Below are positions 7,010-8,518 of a stretch of DNA of 8,518 bases, piece by piece. The translations under genes were made by a program, and so were the position numbers. Location of the stretch: the NCBI GenBank assembly GCA_002304835.1, contig DBPK01000014.1, positions 1-8,518 on the forward strand, given 5' to 3'. Source of the DNA: Firmicutes bacterium UBA1422. Lineage in GTDB: Bacteria; Bacillota; Clostridia; Peptostreptococcales; Anaerovoracaceae. A model generated the notes under the pieces. It was not told the origin of the DNA. It worked only from the letters and a program-made list of their open reading frames with translations, and did not search any database. Position 1 is the stretch's first letter. The number at the start of each line of letters is the position of its first letter.

Positions 7010-7085
7010 GGGGCATTAGCTCAGCCGGGAGAGCGCGTGGTTCGCAATCACGAGGCCAGGGGTTCGATCCCCCTATGCTCCACCA
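7010..7085 (+). tRNA. tRNA-Ala (anticodon CGC)
   Basis: A full 76-nt cloverleaf with encoded CCA (7083-7085). The acceptor stem GGGGCAT pairs with ATGCTCC (7010-7016 with 7075-7081) and contains a G3-U70 wobble, the classic alanine identity element. The D stem is GCTC/GAGC (7019-7022 with 7031-7034). The anticodon stem is CGTGG/TCACG (7036-7040 with 7048-7052), with loop TTCGCAA giving anticodon CGC (7043-7045), which reads GCG codons. The T stem AGGGG/CCCCT encloses TTCGATC. No clear promoter of its own is visible; co-transcription with the gene upstream is possible. Confidence 0.96.
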
Positions 7086-7121
7086 AGAAGATATAAAGCA
7101 CCCCTTAGGGATTTTATGAAG

Positions 7122-7162
7122 GCCCCTTTCCTTAGGAAAAAATCCGACGGAGGGGCTTTTTT
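7122..7162 (+). terminator. Intrinsic terminator after the tRNA
   Basis: GCCCCT (7122-7127) pairs with AGGGGC (7151-7156), followed by six T (7157-7162). The long interior can form its own small hairpin, TTTCC/GGAAA around TTA. Flanking A and G bases at 7119-7121 can extend the stem into the T run. It would end transcripts carrying the tRNA and, by read-through, the metK operon. Confidence 0.82.
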
Positions 7163-7258
7163 GTGTTGTTGATCAATAAACATAGTGTTCCCATAAACCG
7201 GCAGAGAGGCATAGAACCGTTCAATGGGCTAAAAAATCAGACAAAAATAGAAAAGTTG
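7163..7258. other. Spacer without recognised feature
   Basis: About 95 bases between the tRNA terminator and the MarR promoter. Stop codons interrupt all frames quickly, and I see no repeat or hairpin of note. Confidence 0.5.
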
Positions 7259-7287
7259 TTGACAAACAAAAAAAGGTAATGTATTAT
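7259..7287 (+). promoter_or_regulatory. Near-consensus sigma-A promoter of the marR-like gene
   Basis: A perfect TTGACA (7259-7264) and TATTAT (7282-7287) are separated by 17 bp. Initiation is expected near 7294, leaving a leader of about 58 nt before the ATG at 7352. The -10 box is buried in the inverted repeat that follows, so a bound repressor would block polymerase. Confidence 0.88.
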
Positions 7288-7307
7288 CTTAATATGTAAT
7301 ACATTAC
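7276..7307. promoter_or_regulatory. Probable MarR operator: 11-bp perfect inverted repeat
   Basis: GTAATGTATTA (7276-7286) and its exact reverse complement TAATACATTAC (7297-7307) flank a 10-bp spacer. The centres of the arms lie 21 bp apart, two helical turns, so both arms face the same side of the DNA, as expected for a dimeric winged-helix repressor. The repeat covers most of the -10 box and the predicted start of transcription. Because the next gene is a MarR-family protein, autorepression is the simplest inference. Confidence 0.75.
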
Positions 7308-7324
7308 TTATATCAAATCAGATC

Positions 7325-7336
7325 CCCGGATCCGGG
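7325..7336. repeat. 12-bp GC-rich palindrome next to the marR ribosome binding site
   Basis: CCCGGATCCGGG is a perfect palindrome ending 3 bases before the AGGCGGT ribosome binding site (7339-7345). In the mRNA it could form a small hairpin crowding the ribosome site, or it may be chance; no second copy was seen. Confidence 0.35.
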
Positions 7337-7351
7337 AAAGGCGGTGTGATA

Positions 7352-7831
7352 ATGAATAATAAAAAGACAGATAATATCCCTGATGATGCCATGATCTTCG
7401 GGCTTTTACTGATCATATCAAACAGAATGAACACTCTTCTGGAAAGAGAATTAAAGGAATTTGATGTTACGACTAAACAGTGGTTTTTGTCCGAGACCAT
7501 AAGCAGTGTCTTCGATCATCCCCCCACACTGAAGGAAGCGGCAAGTGCCATGGGGAGTTCTCACCAGAATGTGAAACAGGTTGCCATGAAGCTTCAGCAG
7601 AAAGGGTTGCTGTCACTGGAAAAAGATAAGAATGATGCCAGAGCCACAAGACTTTACATGACAGAAAAGAGTGGCTCCTTCTGGAAAAAGACTGATCCAA
7701 AGGGAGGATCATTCAGAGAAAAAATGTTCAAAGAAATGGGGAAAAACGATATTTCACTGGCCAGACAGTCCCTTGAGAAAATCCTTTCAAATCTTAGGGA
7801 AATCGAAAACACAAAGGCATATCAGGAGTGA
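7352..7831 (+). CDS. MarR-family winged helix-turn-helix transcriptional regulator
   Basis: A DNA-binding repressor-type protein of 159 residues, a usual length for MarR. The N-terminal helices (about 11-37) and C-terminal helices (about 118-155) should form the dimer interface. The winged helix spans about 42-108: helix-turn-helix TLKEAASAMGSSHQNVKQVAMKL (59-81) and a wing with the family signature EKDKNDARATRLYMTEK (90-106), including the Asp-x-Arg typical of MarR. It has no cysteine, so a thiol-based redox switch is unlikely; the ligand is unknown. I chose ATG 7352 because AGGCGGT (7339-7345) sits about 7 nt before it; GTG 7346 would be too close. The 11-bp inverted repeat upstream suggests autoregulation. 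A membrane-protein gene follows 7 nt after the stop and is the likely co-regulated target. Confidence 0.93.
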   Translation: MNNKKTDNIPDDAMIFGLLLIISNRMNTLLERELKEFDVTTKQWFLSETISSVFDHPPTLKEAASAMGSSHQNVKQVAMKLQQKGLLSLEKDKNDARATRLYMTEKSGSFWKKTDPKGGSFREKMFKEMGKNDISLARQSLEKILSNLREIENTKAYQE

Positions 7832-7838
7832 GAAAGAT

Positions 7839-8518
7839 ATGAAAAAAAATCAAAAAATAAAAGTTATCGTTATAATAGTATGCTGCGTTGCAGTTGATAT
7901 ATTCATGCATATTGTAACCGATCCATTCAGCACGATGCCCGGTGATCCGGACTTCAGTTTTGCGGCAGGGATCCTGGGAGAAGAGGTCACAGCATCTCTT
8001 TGGGCTTTGTTGGCTTTTTCCTGTGTTTCATTTGTTTACCTTGGGAGCAGGAATGAAATACCCGGGAAAGGCGTGGGGAAAGGTGTCCGTTACGGCATGG
8101 CAATAGCCATACTTTGGATAATGGCAATGCTTGAAGGAGTATCTCTCTTTGGAAATCCCATTATCAATGAGTTTGTTGTGGGGTCAAGTGATGCCATACC
8201 TGTTTTTATTTTGGGTATTCTATTAAGTATGATGAAAACCAAAAAAAACAATGGTGATGATCCGGAATGCTTTTCCCACAAAGAAAAAATAAAAGCGGTA
8301 TCTATTTTTGCGGGGATATTTCTGGCAGGCAGATATATGGCATATTTTACAGGGATCATCAGATCCGGGAATCAATCAAGGCCCCTGGAGACATTCATCT
8401 GGACACTTATGATGGGAATAGTAATCGGCATAGTATTCGTTCTGCTGGAAAACAAAAAAATCAAGGGACATTTTATGCGCAGATCAGTGAAATACGGATA
8501 TTTTGTTTTCGGCTTGAA
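7839..8518 (+). CDS. Multi-pass membrane protein, unrecognised, cut by window end
   Basis: An open frame of 226 codons runs off the right edge with no stop, so the C-terminus is missing. It begins 7 nt after the MarR stop, with AGGAG (7824-7828) inside the MarR 3' end as a plausible ribosome binding site. Hydrophobic segments lie at about residues 7-26, 45-69, 85-105, 117-132, 152-174 and 185-206, with a seventh possibly starting at about 219. Charged loops separate them, including a KKNNGDDPE stretch (135-143). I do not recognise a transporter signature: there is no Walker motif, and MFS or MATE motifs are not evident. The glutamates at 48-49 (GEE) and 99 lie in or near membrane segments and could be functional. 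Co-transcription with the MarR gene suggests export or a membrane response to a MarR ligand; that is inference. Confidence 0.75.
   Translation, partial: MKKNQKIKVIVIIVCCVAVDIFMHIVTDPFSTMPGDPDFSFAAGILGEEVTASLWALLAFSCVSFVYLGSRNEIPGKGVGKGVRYGMAIAILWIMAMLEGVSLFGNPIINEFVVGSSDAIPVFILGILLSMMKTKKNNGDDPECFSHKEKIKAVSIFAGIFLAGRYMAYFTGIIRSGNQSRPLETFIWTLMMGIVIGIVFVLLENKKIKGHFMRRSVKYGYFVFGL

Noticed and set aside
7101..7110. Small CCCTTAGGG hairpin after the tRNA as a separate terminator
   Set aside because: The stem is only three bases with a three-base loop; the stem with six T at 7122-7162 is far stronger.
7346..7351. GTG start for the MarR protein
   Set aside because: The ribosome binding site AGGCGGT abuts it with no spacing, while ATG 7352 has about 7 nt.
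1..8518. CRISPR arrays, insertion sequences, phage genes, toxin-antitoxin or defence genes
   Set aside because: I saw no regularly spaced repeats, transposase, integrase or terminal inverted repeats. All gene calls are metabolic, cell-wall, regulatory or unknown.

Overview
The window looks like ordinary chromosome of a low-to-moderate GC anaerobic Firmicute, most likely class Clostridia. The reasons are an S-box (SAM-I) riboswitch on metK, strong AGGAGG-type ribosome binding sites, heavy use of AUA, AGA and AGG codons, a ferredoxin-domain aldo/keto reductase typical of anaerobes, and a tRNA with encoded CCA. No phage, transposon, CRISPR or integrase signal was seen.

Layout, left to right. 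Bases 1-156 hold no gene, only a hairpin-rich stretch. On the minus strand a two-gene unit reads leftward from about 2525: an unrecognised 408-residue protein, then an aldo/keto reductase with two C-terminal Cys clusters. Bases 2526-2636 are a compact divergent promoter region with a perfect 15-bp palindrome between the two promoters. On the plus strand a SAM-I riboswitch with an intrinsic terminator (2637-2828) precedes metK, a monofunctional aspartate kinase whose start overlaps the metK stop, and a secreted YkuD-type L,D-transpeptidase only 13 nt further on. A strong hairpin without a U-tract, a tRNA-Ala(CGC) and a clear terminator follow. The window closes with a MarR-family regulator, preceded by a near-consensus promoter overlaid by an 11-bp inverted repeat, and a multi-pass membrane protein cut by the window end.

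How the genes fit together. SAM binding should favour termination before metK. Because metK, the aspartate kinase and the transpeptidase are tightly packed with no visible internal promoter or terminator, SAM level could govern SAM synthesis, entry of aspartate into the Met/Thr/Lys/diaminopimelate pathway, and a cell-wall enzyme that may use diaminopimelate-containing peptides. The MarR gene and the membrane protein look like an autoregulated pair.

No striking new defence or mobile system is visible. The best leads are the SAM-controlled transpeptidase, the unrecognised protein with an apparently leaderless start, the MarR operator with its membrane-protein partner, and a 14-nt complementarity between the riboswitch P4 loop and the hairpin after the operon.
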